Source of the DNA: Stereum hirsutum FP-91666 SS1
Lineage: Eukaryota > Basidiomycota > Agaricomycetes > Russulales > Stereaceae
Direction of reading: 5' to 3'
Assembly: GCF_000264905.1 (NCBI RefSeq)
Contig: NW_006763135.1
Location: 98,220 to 162,219 of the forward strand
DNA: 64,000 nt
This document shows positions 10,700-23,257 of this stretch, in pieces. Within the stretch, counting starts at the first letter, position 1. Each line of letters opens with the position of its first letter. The notes under the pieces were generated by a model that was given only the letters and a program-made list of their open reading frames with translations, had not been told where the DNA came from and made no database searches. Made by a program: the position numbers and the translations under genes.

Positions 10700-12350
10700 T
10701 GAGCCATGGCCACCGACTGGCGACGATGAGTATCATTTCGTCTCCGACTTTCATCTGTTCAAACTTGGTTCAAACCCTGACTGGTCCTTATCAAGCCAGC
10801 TCATCTTCGTTTCTCTTCGGACACCACAGTATTGATTTCGAAGACATTTCAACCACATACACCGAATGCACACATCCGAGGCACTCCCACTTCGTGTCCT
10901 ACATCCTACAATCGGAACAACAAACAAAAACGGAGGTAATCGGGGTTTTCTGTTTTCTTATGCGTATGCGCACGCCAAACTCTGCCGACGAAACCTATAA
11001 ACATATAATTCAGTATGAACTGCATTTCCGAAATATAACAACATCAAACTAACCTTCACTATCACTCATGGTAGAGGCCTCACGAAACCTCGAGACTCAG
11101 AGGGTGGCCTAAGCGCAGAGCTGAACACCGTCCTCCTTCACGTCAGCTCAACCCAATCATGACGACGTAGAGGTAGGTGTAGAAGAAAGACCACTCACGC
11201 CAGCGACGCAGAGATCCGCGCAGCACTCGCTGTCGACCGCGCAGCTCTGAGCGACAGGCTTACATTCGCGCTTTGCCTCAGAGGTCGACGTGGCGGAGAC
11301 GAGGGGCAAGAAGACGGCGAGAGCGAAGAAGACAGACTTAATGGAGAACTGCATGGTTGTTTGAACTTAGCTGAGTAGAATTGTTGGATGAGTGGGTGAA
11401 GATGGAGATGAAGACGAAAGTGCTGGGGTTTTATACTCTACGGCGATGTCGGTTCTGCATGGGATACTACGGATAAATTGCTAGTAATCGTGAGGCTCAA
11501 ATGTGTCACTTGAGGAATTACACCACAGTTCGCATCTTGTGGAGCCAGCATCGAAGGAAATAATGTCGGCAGAAAAGAGGATCGTTTTGTGAGCTCCTCG
11601 AGCTTGAGTGTCTATGTTCGTCCGGAGGACGCACCACAGTGCTCACGGTGCCCCAGTCGAGGGTGCCGCTTCGGTGCGTCACAGGTGCGTCTGACACCGT
11701 TGACCTTCGATAAATAGATGTAATCATGCTCTTCAAAACCTTCAGCCGCGTTCTTCACCCAGTAAGAGTGGTACGGAGATAAAGCCAGCGGTACTGCTGC
11801 TGCAATTAATGTGTTGTGGAGGCCGGCGTACCTTAATTCAACAAGAGTGACGGTGGTCATATGTTTGCCCCGTACATCGGCAATGGATGCCAAGATATAC
11901 ATACATTGTAGCACAACGCATCGAGGCCAACTCGAGAAAGCGACCTCGTTAGTGGGAATCCAAACCTAACACGGGTTAAACAGTTCATGATCCACAGCTG
12001 ATGCGTGTAATGAACAGTACCCCTAGGTGGACCATCAAGGGGCGAAGTGGTCATGAGAAGAATCACGGAGTTGATGAAGTTGCAGCGCACATAAAGACAC
12101 AGTGACACAATGAAACGAGTCGCCTGAGACTCAAAGGTGTATAAATTTGTCGTGTCAAAGGGGGAGTCTCCACAAAAGATCACCGCTGCAAAAACCGTAG
12201 AAACGTAGGCACTCCTCAGCAGGGGTGTGTGCCTTAGCACCCATGCTCATTGTGGCGAAGCGGGGTAATGCGATGACCCGGTGGAGATGTGGGCAAAGTG
12301 GAGGTAGACCAGACGAGAAATGTGGAAATGAAAATGCCACGGATAAATGA
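10700..12350. repeat. Segmental duplication unit 2 (carries copy 2)
   Basis: Partner of the unit at 9030-10400. Both have the same gene order and orientation: 3' flank, cysteine-rich gene on minus, promoter with TATA, then an upstream block. The sequence beyond the promoter has drifted more than the 3' flank. The rest of 11355-13793 holds only short frames that I cannot support as genes. Confidence 0.65.
11109..11354 (-). CDS. Small secreted cysteine-rich (knottin-like) protein, copy 2
   Basis: Exon 1 is 11354..11199 and exon 2 is 12 nt, 11120..11109 (CTC TGC GCT TAG), joined in phase 0 across a 78-bp GTGAGT...CAG intron; 55 aa. The signal peptide core is FFALAVFLPLVSA. A Kex2-like KR (SEAKR) lies two residues before the first cysteine, so a processed peptide would be about 25 residues. 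The cysteine spacing is C-x6-C-x5-CC-x3-C-x4-C, the same as in the other five copies. TATAAAAC at 11428-11435 is about 75 bp upstream. It lies in a segmental duplication with copy 1. Role unknown; antimicrobial, inhibitor or signalling functions are all possible for this fold. Confidence 0.82.
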
Positions 12351-13793
12351 GTGGACGACTATGCGAATGGCTAAAAACGTCGGAAAACGCTGAAGGGTTT
12401 CCCATATTCGAAAACTTATTTCAGCTACTTACGACCTACAGCCTCTATTGAGGCTGTGGTCATTGCGCATCCTGCAGCAACACAAAAGATTTCCCGAGGG
12501 GATAAATCCTTCGCAATGTATCCCAAGGTTGACGATTACCACATGAGATACACGTTGAATCCACGTGTTATATGTGCACACCGAGTCCCCTAGAAATGAA
12601 CTGATGATTGAGCGAGTGACCTCCGGTTTAAGGTTCTTTTGAGCGAATGGTATTTTAGTGTGTCAATCTGTTCAGCTATAACGCTGTGGAAACCCGTAAC
12701 GGAATTCTGCACTGAAGTGGGACATCATGAGACTCAGTCTCCACTTCTCACATGGAGCTATGCACCGTTGTCTTCAAGAAAAGAAGAAAGATGTGTGTGT
12801 ATCGATGGAAGAGATCGAGGGCTACCAGAAAAAGGTAGCCTGCGGCTGTAGGACGGCGATCTAGTGAGACATGTGCATTGGACAGGAAGCTCACGCGCGT
12901 CTCGGGCATGTTGAAATCTCCCACTCGGAGAAATATCTCCTGTATGGATGCACAATGGGTAACAAGCAACGGAAAGATGCTCCCACATTCATGCCCGTGC
13001 GGGAGAAGATTCGGAGAAAGGGTATACAACTTAAATCGACGATACAGGTGACTCAAGTGCATGAGGTCAAACAAGACACTAAAGGGAAAATTGGACCATC
13101 GTCACGATTACAGGATGCTACCGCACGTACAGAGGGAAAGATCAGACTTGAAGAAAAGGTGTTCCAGGTCCCCCGGTGTATTGCATAGACACTACCACTT
13201 CATATTCGGAATGCGGGTCCAGATTATGGTGTATAAGGCCAGTAATGAAAAGGCAACTAGGGACGATGCGCAAGATATGTTCAAAAGTCAACAAAAAAAT
13301 CTACACCTCAGGGCGAAATGGTGCAGTGGAAGACAGCACGGGCAGATTCGGATCACAGATTTCAGAACTTTAAGGTCTCACAACACGCCACTCCGTAATA
13401 CTCCGGCAACAACCAACGCCACATCTTCTGCACAGCTCGCGTAACAGTAGCTATAGTCGGTCAGGACGTCTCCAAACTTAGACGAGGATACAAAGTCCCG
13501 GATTTATAGATTGTCCAGCTGTGCAATAGAGCTTTACGTTCCTTCACAGACACACGTTTAGTCCACCAAAACTTTACACAATGAAAAACGAATAATATTA
13601 TTCGCGGCCGATGGATACAGGGTATTCTCTAACATCACAGCAAATGACATATCGGGTATTCTAATTCCGAAACAGTGATACGCATTATGGTGTCAAATGA
13701 GGTTTAAACGACACCATAGTCTGAGTGACATACCTATGCTAGGACATCATCCGGGGGTGAGTGCCAGTGCTGGCGCGCTTGAAGGCGTGCAAT
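12351..13793. other. Intergenic, no gene recognised
   Basis: Short frames on both strands, none with a signal peptide, conserved motif or convincing splice series. Confidence 0.4.
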
Positions 13794-14030
13794 TTACAAA
13801 CACAGCTGAGGACAAGTTAATTGTGTCAGCAAAAGATCTGTAGCAACGACGTAGGCTCATGAGCTCACTCCGACGAGGCAGAGGTCAGCACAACACTCGC
13901 TATCAACAGCACAAGACTGAAGAAGAGGCTTGCATTCGTCAGCATCTGAGCGCTTTTCTTTCGGCGGAATAGCGACGGCGAAGGGCAAGAAGACGGCGAG
14001 AGCCAAAGTGGTCTTGATGGAAAAGTGCAT
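13794..14030 (-). CDS. Small secreted cysteine-rich (knottin-like) protein, copy 3
   Basis: Exon 1 is 14030..13869 and exon 2 is 12 nt, 13805..13794 (CTG TGT TTG TAA); a 63-bp GTGAGC...CTCAG intron joins them in phase 0; 57 aa. The start at MHFSIK was chosen over an upstream in-frame ATG at 14078 because it aligns with the paralogs. The signal peptide core is LALAVFLPFAVA. It is followed by PPKEKR, a Kex2-type dibasic site, a five-residue acidic spacer and the core C-x6-C-x5-CC-x3-C-x4-C. A weak TATA (TATAAGGA) lies at 14092-14099. The nearest relative by eye is copy 4. Function unknown. Confidence 0.82.
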
Positions 14031-15649
14031 GGTAGAGTGGATTGTTCTGTAGACAGGGTGGTGAGAGATGGAAAACAAGCAAATGTGAGGGTCCTTATAT
14101 TGCTACGGGGTCTCTAACTTTCCCAAGTTCATAGTAATCGTGCTGAGAATCGAATCGCTGCGTGCATGCCTTGCAAGAATTCGAGAACGCTGCTGATGAG
14201 AAACAACGAGTAGCCCGAAGTCGTGGAAATGTTTTGTGAATACCAGAGGCCGACAGCGGAGGTACAAACGCAGTGTGCGACGTGATAAAACAGTTGAGCA
14301 AACACGCGTTAGCTCCAAGTACGATACAATTGGGGTGCAGCCGTTATTTATCTGTGACCAGCTAACGTAGTAGGTCAGCCAAAGCAAAAACGTGCACGAG
14401 GTAATCACATAAGTACTCCCGCACCAATAAATTGGGGAGTCGATAGACCATCCACAACTCCCCGCGAAGTAGTTCTCCATCGTTTTCCAAATGCAGAAAA
14501 GGTGCAATCTCAGAAAGCCATGCTAAGAAGAGTCGCGCACACCACGAAAGCATGGACACGCTGCAGACACGATGCACAGCATCCCAGCCGTGCAATCCAT
14601 TTTCCTGAGCACCCTTCAAACGAACCAAATGCATATCCCTTCAACAAGCCAAGTCTAGAGCTATTGAGTACTGTTGATTTATGAGATGAGCCAAAGGTTC
14701 AAAAAGGAATACGAGAAGGAATCATAGTGGGTTTAAACGAGCTAACATGCTAGTAACCAAGACTCGTCAGAGGGATCTTCATTGGGAGCAACAGGTCCGC
14801 GAACACTGGATTCATCTCACGCCCAGGCATTTATAACACGGGCAGAAGATAGTGTGTCTCCGAAGTTTTCGTTGGCATGGACCACGCTTTCGGAGATTAG
14901 AGGCGTGGCGAGAAGGCTTCCATAAGGCAACCAAGAACGATTCCCAAGTAGCACAGGATATTTCAGAAATAGAAAGGAGGCGATGCTGCAGTCATCGTCG
15001 TCAAGTATTGAGACGCGGCTAGGTCATCAACCCGTTATGATTATACCATCGAATGTGTATGGCTCGCAGTTTTATCCAACCCTGAGTCAAATGTCAGAGA
15101 CAATCAGATCATGTGCACCGGTAAAGATGCGAGAAGAATACACACACATGCCTGAATCAACAAAAACCTCAATTGACAACCTTCCACTATATAGCTGGAT
15201 CACTACTCACCAGAAGCGACAGAAGCCCATACCGAAAGACAAAGATTATACGGATAGTCAGTACCATCCGGAACTGAGCGGATGCCGAGAGCAGCTACTT
15301 CAAAACGCGCCGAGAATCACAAGCAGAGTTTTCAAGGCCCACAGTCCGAAGGTTCTCGTTCAAAAGACGCACTCAATGAGATCGTTTGGTTAACATACGG
15401 TTGATGTAGAGTTTACCGAAGTCAGTTTACCGACGAAGAAGTATATTTCCAATAGGTTTACTCGTATAAATTCCCCAACATGCACCCACAAACCCGAAGT
15501 AGTTATCCCCACGTAATAGCAACACGACAGCTTGGAGAGGACGTGCATTAGTAGAGTCCCTAGTGCGATGGAAAGTATGGAAGCGTTGCACTCACCACGG
15601 CTGGAGAAGAGAACTCGTATCTCCAGGGTATATAAGGAGTGGAAGTCTC
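14031..15649. other. Intergenic, no gene recognised
   Basis: Upstream of copy 3 and downstream of copy 4. Frames of up to about 135 codons exist, but none shows a recognisable motif. No duplicated flank like that of copies 1 and 2 was seen. Confidence 0.4.
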
Positions 15650-15894
15650 TTAGGCACACAGCTGCATCAAGAGGATCAGTCAACCGGGATTGACCAGAAT
15701 ATGACTGAAAACAGGGTGAATGTACGTACACCAGCGACGCAAAGGTCAGCACAGCACTCGCTGTCGACGGAGCAAGATTGAAGGAGGGGCTTGCACTCAG
15801 CCGTACCCCAGCGCTTCTCTGTGAGGGCAGCAGCGGAGGCCAAGGGCAAGAAGACGGCAAGAGCGATGAAAGCGGTTTTGACGGAGAACTGCAT
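15650..15894 (-). CDS. Small secreted cysteine-rich (knottin-like) protein, copy 4
   Basis: Exon 1 is 15894..15730 and exon 2 is 12 nt, 15661..15650 (CTG TGT GCC TAA); a 68-bp GTACGT...TGCAG intron joins them in phase 0; 58 aa. The signal peptide core is FIALAVFLPLASA, followed by ALTEKR (Kex2 site) and a five-residue linker (WGTAE). The core C-x6-C-x5-CC-x3-C-x4-C reads CKPLLQSCSVDSECC at its start. TATAAAAG at 15989-15996 sits about 100 bp upstream of the ATG. The predicted mature peptide is about 30 residues. It shares the WG after KR with copy 5. Confidence 0.85.
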
Positions 15895-18800
15895 TGTGAA
15901 TGAATGAATGTGGGATAGAGTCTCAAAGGGGGGAGTGCTTCTGGGTTTGGGGTCGAGTGGATGGGGAGCTTGAAGGGGAGAGGAGCCACTTTTATACTGC
16001 AGGTTGAATGAAGCCTAGACCAACAAAGTAATGGGCGGCGCCCGTTCTCGTAGATGGAACATGGTCATGGAATATTTGGTTCTCCCTCGAACTGGACGGA
16101 CCGTGCGACATTCGGGATAAAAAGATGACTGAAAATTTTCAATACTACGAACAACGATGGGACCAGAAGGCGAAGTTCTCCAGAGTTAGGGAGGGCTAAC
16201 AGTTTCATTGGTCAGGGCGTTTCGTACCCCGCCTTCGATTCGGATGGGCAATAAAGCTATTCTTGACATTGAACTGCTCTGGCAACGCTCCCTGGTCAAT
16301 GCAGAAAGAACAAGGGGGACACAGACAGTCGGGTATCTAGACTTCTATGATGGCGTCAATGGATGAAACTTCCGAAAGGAACTGAAGTCATTTCCGTAAC
16401 TTTCGTAGGGCAATATACCACACACCGGCAGAAACTCCCCGCACAGCAACGTTAGAATTATCCTGGGCGGGTAAAATTACGCATGCGTGTCATCGAGGAG
16501 TTATCCTCCCCCGTATGTACACGTGGATGCTGCCTTTGTGGACGGAGGTCAATGTGAAGCAGCCGAGGTGTCAGTTGATGGATAAAAGTCTATGATCATT
16601 ACACAGTAGAGGACTGTCGCCGGAGAACCGTTCCTGAGACCGATACTTCTTGTGCGCCCAGCCCTATGACAAGACAGACACATTCACACATCAGTATGGC
16701 ATACTGTAATTGAGAAGACATCGGGCAATCAGAGAACTCCAGAGGCTGCGGGTGAGATCAAAAAGAGAACCTGCCTGCGCTCAGCAAAGTTTTGTGGCCA
16801 CACCAAGCGCTTACGAACGGCATATTATAAAGACGACCCACCAGATTAGGGCCCGAAGACGTACTGGCGTTAAGAAAAATCCGAGCTAACCAGTCAGAAT
16901 TCCATGGCGGTGTAACCGATTCAAGGTCTGTGTTTACCTGCACAAAGGAAATTCCGTTCTCCTGGGTATCTTTTGAAAACGATAGAGAAATACTTGTACC
17001 GGATACCTCGTACTTCTACTTGTGCCACACAGTAAACGGCCTGAGAACGGCAGTTCAGCATAGTCATGAGATGTAATAGAACATCGCGACACAAAGTTGA
17101 ATACCCTGAAAACAAGGCCGGCGGGGAGAGTGCGGTGAAGAATCAGATCTATAAGCCAAGTTCAGTGTGTGAGGCATCAGCGCTATTGTCGTCTAGACCC
17201 ATGCGGAATCGATCCGAGCTCGGCAGGAAAGAGATGGGAAGTCCACGGAATTCCAAACTAGCTAGAACCGGGGGAACAGTGATACAAAAATCCTGCATCA
17301 AGGTGACAGGCCGACCAGGCGAAGAATATGTAGTCAGCATCACTTATCATCATCGTCTGTACCGTCGCGCGTTGAGACCGTGCTACGTCGAGACATTCTA
17401 GTTCCATGATTATGATACTACACCCAGAGAGGACACCAGAAGTTTGCAGTGAATCCAAGGACAATCCGAGATGGATGTTATCGATGAGAGCGGCGAGCGC
17501 GAACAAGGGAAACGTGGCATCGTCTATACAAGTCCCACGCTGGCGGGTATTCCCGGCACGTAGCATCGCTGGTGTTTCCACTTCTGCGACACTTGATACT
17601 TACCTTCTGCAACAAGAGTCCATGCTCGGATACTACAACTGTTTATCCTACATTAACCCCTGAATGAACCGCGTCGCTTGGACACTTACGATGAGCTACA
17701 GGTACAATTGTCGATAAATTGCCCGCAGGCTTTCTCGCTACTTCGACTTACACCTCTACATATTGCGTTTCACCGGCAATGCTCCCGAGCCTATCTATCC
17801 AGGCATTTTCTAGTCCGTGACTGTTGTGGTGGCATACGTTGCTTCATATCTTCGACCGTTCAGGCGCCTCGCTTGCCGGAGGTATCGACTCCAAAAGTCG
17901 TACACTCGCATGTATCCTCACCGCGGCATCAGCATTTTCTCTGGAACGAATGACCTCTCCCTATTCAACGATCGTGGCACTTGCATCCAGGGGAGAGCTG
18001 AAGCTGTTGTAATTCCGGCAGAACAGTCGTATGAGGTTATGTACCAGAGCGTCATCGTCGGTATGCTCGTGTCATGGTGACTCTGTCGCCGATACTGAAA
18101 TACTGAAATACCGTTTCTCTAGCGCGTGCAGGGAGTCATTCTGCCGATTGGAAAGTATTATTCTTCGTATCATATACTTCACTCACTCTTTTCCTGCGAC
18201 TTTCATCCTGTGACAACCGGGAACGTACATCAGCCTACTTATGGTGGCGTATCTCACGGGCATTGCGTTTGGATACTTCCCTCCAGAAGGGTCTTCCCCA
18301 TGCTCTCGTAAGGACTTTTGTCCGGTGCGTCAGGCTCCTTGGATTTGAAACAGTAGGGGTGACTTGAACTTCATGCAGAATGAGGATTGTCCCTGTCACC
18401 AGGCGTCGTCGAGGAGGAGCTATCACAGGAGAAGGGCGACAATGACGCTCGGATCAGCCATCAGCACAGTTGAACATCGTCGGCTTCTTTGCGATGAGTC
18501 TTTACTAGCTACTTGATGCGAGTCTGACGATATATTCAGTCTATGCGATGACGAGGCAAAGGCATATAGGGGCTCGTTACCCTCTGTGCTTATATGGCCA
18601 TCGCCCGACGACAGCGAAGCAGTTCTTATATATGGCAAGTCCATCACACATCGTTACTCCCTCTGGTGAACGGTACGCGAATTTTAGCTTATGTTGAGAA
18701 TCTCTGAGTAGCAAAAGGAGTTGATATCGACTATGACGAGAAAGTGGAGGGGCCGAAGCAGAAGCGTGTAACAAAGGACCGTTCGGTTTTTGAGCGCTAC

Positions 18801-19269
18801 TCTACACATAACGGGATACACATTATATGTCTGTCAGTCTCTTTTACTGGCCACTCAGACCAGTTTACTGCCAGCATATAACCGTACGAGACTGCTTCCT
18901 TTCCGTCGCGGAGAGCGAGAAATTGAACGACTTCAAAGGTCGTCCGCTACATCTGTGATCTGTACTTTTTTGAACTCGAATCGCCCACACTGGATAGTTT
19001 CTTAGTAAAAACATAGTGATATGGTTATTATACTACATGCATACCCCGCTACGTACAACAAGAGGCAGCCTGAGGCTTTTCTGCTTGAGCAGGAGACAAG
19101 GAAGAAAGATAATGTGGCCCATACATAGACGTTCTATTTTGAAATTAGCGCCACATGCCCACGTGTCGATTGTTGAGCTTGTCGTCCTAGACGTCGTGCT
19201 CAAGACTGCTCCTCTCTCACCGTCAACGTCCAGGTCCAACCCACATTCTCCTCTACGGCCACAGCAGCC
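15895..19269. other. Gene-poor stretch, nothing firmly supported
   Basis: About 3.4 kb without a model I can defend. The plus strand at 17660-18650 has scattered hydrophobic segments and splice-like sites (for example ISLLMVAYLTGIAFGYFPPE near 18233) that could be decayed exons of a membrane protein, but no start or order could be fixed. Confidence 0.35.
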
Positions 19270-19805
19270 ATGTCAACGCCTGCTGAACTCGCTTCACAAC
19301 GTCTTTTCGCGCCCCATATCGTCACCAACACGCACACCATCTCCACCATCAAATTCATCTCCTCCACCCTCGCCGGCGCCGTCGCAGGCATCTTGGGCCT
19401 CGAAAACGCTTATGGATTCGCTCTTTTCGCATTCTCAACACTGCTCACGTCTCTGTGCATGTTGGCGTTGAACTTTGGAGGGAAGCCGAGCAAGTACTTG
19501 CCGGGTGGGTGGTTGGAGATGGTGAATCCGGGGCAGGAGAATACGATGAGTTTCGTGTTGGTGTGGACGTTATTTTATGGTGCGTTTTCTTCATTTAATC
19601 GCTCCTTTGGAGCTTTTTTGAGTTGTTTCTGACGATGCCATCCATGTCTCTGTTTGTTTCGATGCATATGTCGGTGTACTTTGCAACGTGCAGGTATTGT
19701 ACACGGTACGTTCTTTGCTCATGCTTATGGGGACGATCGTGTTGCTCTGGAAACTAAATCTCCCCCACACCCTTCTGGCTTACTGCTATTTCAGTATACG
19801 ACTAG
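19270..19805 (+). CDS. EMC6: ER membrane protein complex subunit 6
   Basis: Three exons: 19270..19579, a 12-nt micro-exon 19694..19705 (GTATTGTACACG), and 19795..19805 (TATACGACTAG); phases 1 and 1 agree; 110 aa. EMC6 is a small core subunit of the ER membrane complex, which inserts transmembrane segments of client proteins. Family features seen: FAPHIVTNTHTISTIKFISS, then the hydrophobic SSTLAGAVAGILGLENAYGF, a second membrane segment (LFAFSTLLTSLCMLALNF), and the closing PGQENTMSFVLVWTLFYGIV followed by HVYD. The conserved C-terminus appears only after both introns are removed, which strongly supports the model. Length is normal for the family. It sits inside the knottin-like gene cluster but is a housekeeping gene, so no functional link is implied. 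Confidence 0.92.
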
Positions 19806-22800
19806 CCTGGATACTCGCTCTCTTCTATGTTGCCTACCTGTGCTGGCTAGGACTGCGTTAAGACCCTTGGACTTGGCCCGTAGAATCATGGGGACACGTA
19901 ACGCATTGCTTTTGAAGCCTATCCTTTAGAACCCTCAGTTGCGCTTCTCGCTGCCTAAGATTATGCAGCGCTAGACGAATTCACCATCATCTTGTGGTCG
20001 TCATCGAGCGCTGGTCATTCACACTGTAGCCCATGAGGGGAAAATACCTTTCTACCGCACGTCGAGTATTCTCGTTGGATCATGGATCCTTTCCACATAC
20101 TTGGGAGAACCCAAAACCCCATGGTCTTATCTGCGAGGACGGTCACAGGATTTGTGGCGCCGTTTTGACGTGAACGCCACACAATAAAAGTGGAGACTAG
20201 TCACTGGGGGCTGCAAATCGCGCTTTGTACGCATTCCTCCTGGTTATATAGCGACTCTATGGAGGTACCTTTGTTCTTGGCACCGAAATGACCGGGGTAG
20301 ACAGCGACTGGAATCCCTCACAGTATTTTTTCCCGACGTGGTTCATGACGAAGTTCGCGATGCGTCGTCCTTGCCGTCCAGCTCGGATCTTCTTCGTCTC
20401 CTTGTGGGATATACGAATCGTGGTATCCTGACCCTGACGAAGAACGTACGTAGGAGAAAACCCATAATACCTACAGCGGTGCCGGGGATCGCATTGACCA
20501 TTACGCCCTCAGCTTTAACTGCGGGCTCCACGCATCTATCTTCATCTCTCCGGGTGCGAACCCCCTAAGTCCGACTTTAATGGGCTCAACAGCCTCAAAT
20601 GCTGGTGGTGTTAATCCCCATTCATCCGGCCTGCGTAGCATCCTTTCAACTGTTAAAGCTAGACTTGTGTATTTAGTGCGACTTTAGTTTCCTCTCTCGG
20701 GCTGTCTGTCAGTCCTCCGCATGTGATGCGGAAGGTATGCGGCGTCGTCAGCACTCAGGTCGACATGTGATGGTCACCACCACTCGCAGCTCTCACTCCA
20801 CGCTTCAAAGAGGTTAGATTCGCTGTTAACATGCGATGATTTGATTGTCGTCGTCATTTTGTCATTTCGATACGGTCTACCATGGTCGTTTTACCGTTCA
20901 CGATCGTGATGGTGGCACTGGTCTTACCTCGAGAGCCATATATAGCTGGTACGAACTCAAAATCCTCGTTCAGGCTCGACGATCCCAATCCTGTCGGGGT
21001 CGGTGCTATCGAGGATGTAGATGGACAGTGCACCCATAGCACGAGGACTCGTGAATACGTACGTATACTGCGGTCAAACTTGAGGACCCCGCCCTCGTCG
21101 AATCGATAACGCATGTGGTGTATTTCGACGGAGAATAGACCACGAATACGTACACGCAGGTCATGTCGCGCTTGTCAGATGGGGTGATGATGCAAACGCT
21201 GCTTAGGTGCGCTGAATATTCTGTCAGCTGGCGTCTTGTGTTCAAGGAGGCCTTGCTCTGCTCATACAACCCACGCTTTCTAGACATATTCCGGAAGTAT
21301 GAAAAATCTTCTCAAACTGCTTACTTACTCTCTTGCGTTCATGCCATTACTCGTCACGTTTTCAGGAAATTGTTGCAGGTCCGTTCCAGGACGTTCCATT
21401 GTTCTCGGCAAGTTCTCGACTTCCTGCCTCTCAAAAGAGCCAACCACAATTCCATTTCTGTATATGTCACAGATGCTTCCGTTGCCCAACTCTGCCCCAC
21501 ATACCCTGATATATCTTTGCCCGGAGTCCCCGGGCGCTCGAGCTGATCACATCGCTTGCACTTCAGCTTTCAGATTGGCGTCCATTCTGTTTGGGAGATC
21601 TCCTTGCTGCAAGGGCCCGGAACGTAGATGTGATATATTGGATATCCTTCGGCGACGAGTTCGTACCTTCTTCCAGTCGCGCCGACGCCTATTTTTTTCC
21701 TGGATGCGCATAAGACGGCGTAGAGGGGCGCAGGGTATAATTCACCTGTTCAGTGACCAGTTGAACTGATTTTTCGTGGTCATCGATGACGCACAGTCGT
21801 CCATGGTGCGCGATGTGTGTATCGGTTCGTCTCCAAAGAAAGAGCGATCACATTTCCCAAACAAGAATTTGAGGGCTTCGTGACGTGATAGGAACTTTGT
21901 GGCGCAACTTTGGTCGCTCCGGTGTTGAACACTTTACTTGAGTGGAAGCGTAGTCCCCTAAACGAGCCCGATGAAGACGAAGTCGAGAAGCTGATCCCTG
22001 AGGAATTACGATCATGTTCGTACTGAATTGCTTCTTTGAGCGTCCTAAGTAAGCTGTCCGACAGTTGTTCCGTTCAATTATTTCACGGTCTTTGTGGCTG
22101 GATTCCGGATCTAGAAACCGAGGGACACTCTTCGATCGAGTTAAATACGATTCTTCATTGAGGACGCCTAACTGATCGTAACTTGTGTCCAACGCTCGCT
22201 CAGCTACGATCTGCAATAATGCTTGCACTATAATTCATCACCTGTCAAGCGTTTGGTTTTCGGGACCGCGGGACTGTCCAAGCACACTCTTCGCGGACTC
22301 GCAGTATTCTTGGAGATATTCATTTGTTAACGCGTTGAGATGGACGGACTTAGTGCGTGGGTCGACAGTGGTCTAAAGAGTAATTCCCCTCAGCTTGCCC
22401 TCAGCCCAACGAAGATCTTTGTATTCATACTTGGGGGAACACCACTGTCGAATTCAAAGGCTTCACGAACTGTCAATCTATGTTACTACCGTCATTCGGG
22501 GACATCCGTGCTCTGCCGCTTACGGACCTCATTTCTCGACCTCCAGACGGGACTCTTCGTGAGCCCTTGACAGATACTCCGCTCGAGTTGACAGAACGCT
22601 TACTTGTGATCCTCTTTTTTGCACGAAATAGGTGCCTCAAACCTCGAAGATTGGGCAGATGCGGCGCGCTCCGATCATTACAACTTTCTCCCATGTCAAT
22701 TGTGTCCAACTAGGTCGACACGGATGCACACGAGCCCCGAAGTTGTAGGGCCCATCATCGAAGCTCGAACCAGCTTCTTCCGAATTTCGCGCCACATCAA

Positions 22801-22848
22801 GTTCAACTTCAAGCCACGAACTTCCGGACCGCCACATCTGTCTCCAAC
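19806..22848. other. Gene-poor stretch, nothing firmly supported
   Basis: About 3 kb between EMC6 and copy 5. It holds frames of up to about 155 codons (for example a plus-strand hydrophobic start MKNLLKLLTYSLAFMPLLVT at 21299), but no motif, splice series or family match. Confidence 0.35.
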
Positions 22849-22856
22849 TATATAAA
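22849..22856 (+). promoter_or_regulatory. TATA box of knottin-like copy 5
   Basis: TATATAAA, 110 bp upstream of the ATG at 22966, followed by a pyrimidine-rich leader. Similar TATA elements lie 62-117 bp upstream of all six paralogs. Confidence 0.6.
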
Positions 22857-22965
22857 CCTCCAGCACTCTCCACCTTTCCACCCTTATCCTCACAGGAGAC
22901 CACTCAGCGCACACCCCCCTCTTCATACCTCACTCATATCAATCCACTCGCTCTTCATATCAAAG

Positions 22966-23257
22966 ATGCAGTTCTCAATCAAGACCGCTTTCCTTGCTCT
23001 CGCCGTCTTCCTTCCCCTCGCCTCTGCTGCCGTTCTCGATGAGAAACGCTGGGGTGCAGGCACTGGCGGCGGTGGAGGCGGAGGTGGCGGTGGCGGAGGT
23101 GGCGAATGCAAACCGCTTCTTCAGAGCTGCGCCGTCAACAGTGAATGCTGTGGTGACCTTTGTGTCGCTGGGGTACGTTCATAATTTACTCCGTATTAAC
23201 CTTGTATGACATTACTAATGGTTTTGTTTCAATTGCCGATCTTAGCTCTGTCTCTAA
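22966..23257 (+). CDS. Small secreted knottin-like protein, copy 5, with poly-Gly linker
   Basis: Exon 1 is 22966..23172 and exon 2 is 12 nt, 23246..23257 (CTC TGT CTC TAA), joined in phase 0 across a 73-bp GTACGT...CTTAG intron; 72 aa. The signal peptide core is FLALAVFLPLASA, then LDEKR (Kex2 site), WGAGT and an uninterrupted run of 13 glycines encoded by GGN repeats. The core C-x6-C-x5-CC-x3-C-x4-C follows. The glycine run sits exactly where the paralogs differ in length, between the KR site and the first cysteine, so it lengthens the mature N-terminus without touching the core. It is the first plus-strand member. Function unknown. Confidence 0.85.

Noticed and set aside
9030..12350. CRISPR-like or satellite array in the duplicated zone
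   Set aside because: Only two diverged copies exist, with no regular short repeats; it is a segmental duplication.
15390..15989. 199-codon minus-strand frame across copy 4
   Set aside because: It overlaps the knottin-like copy in another frame and shows no motif; it is a shadow of the real gene and its flanks.
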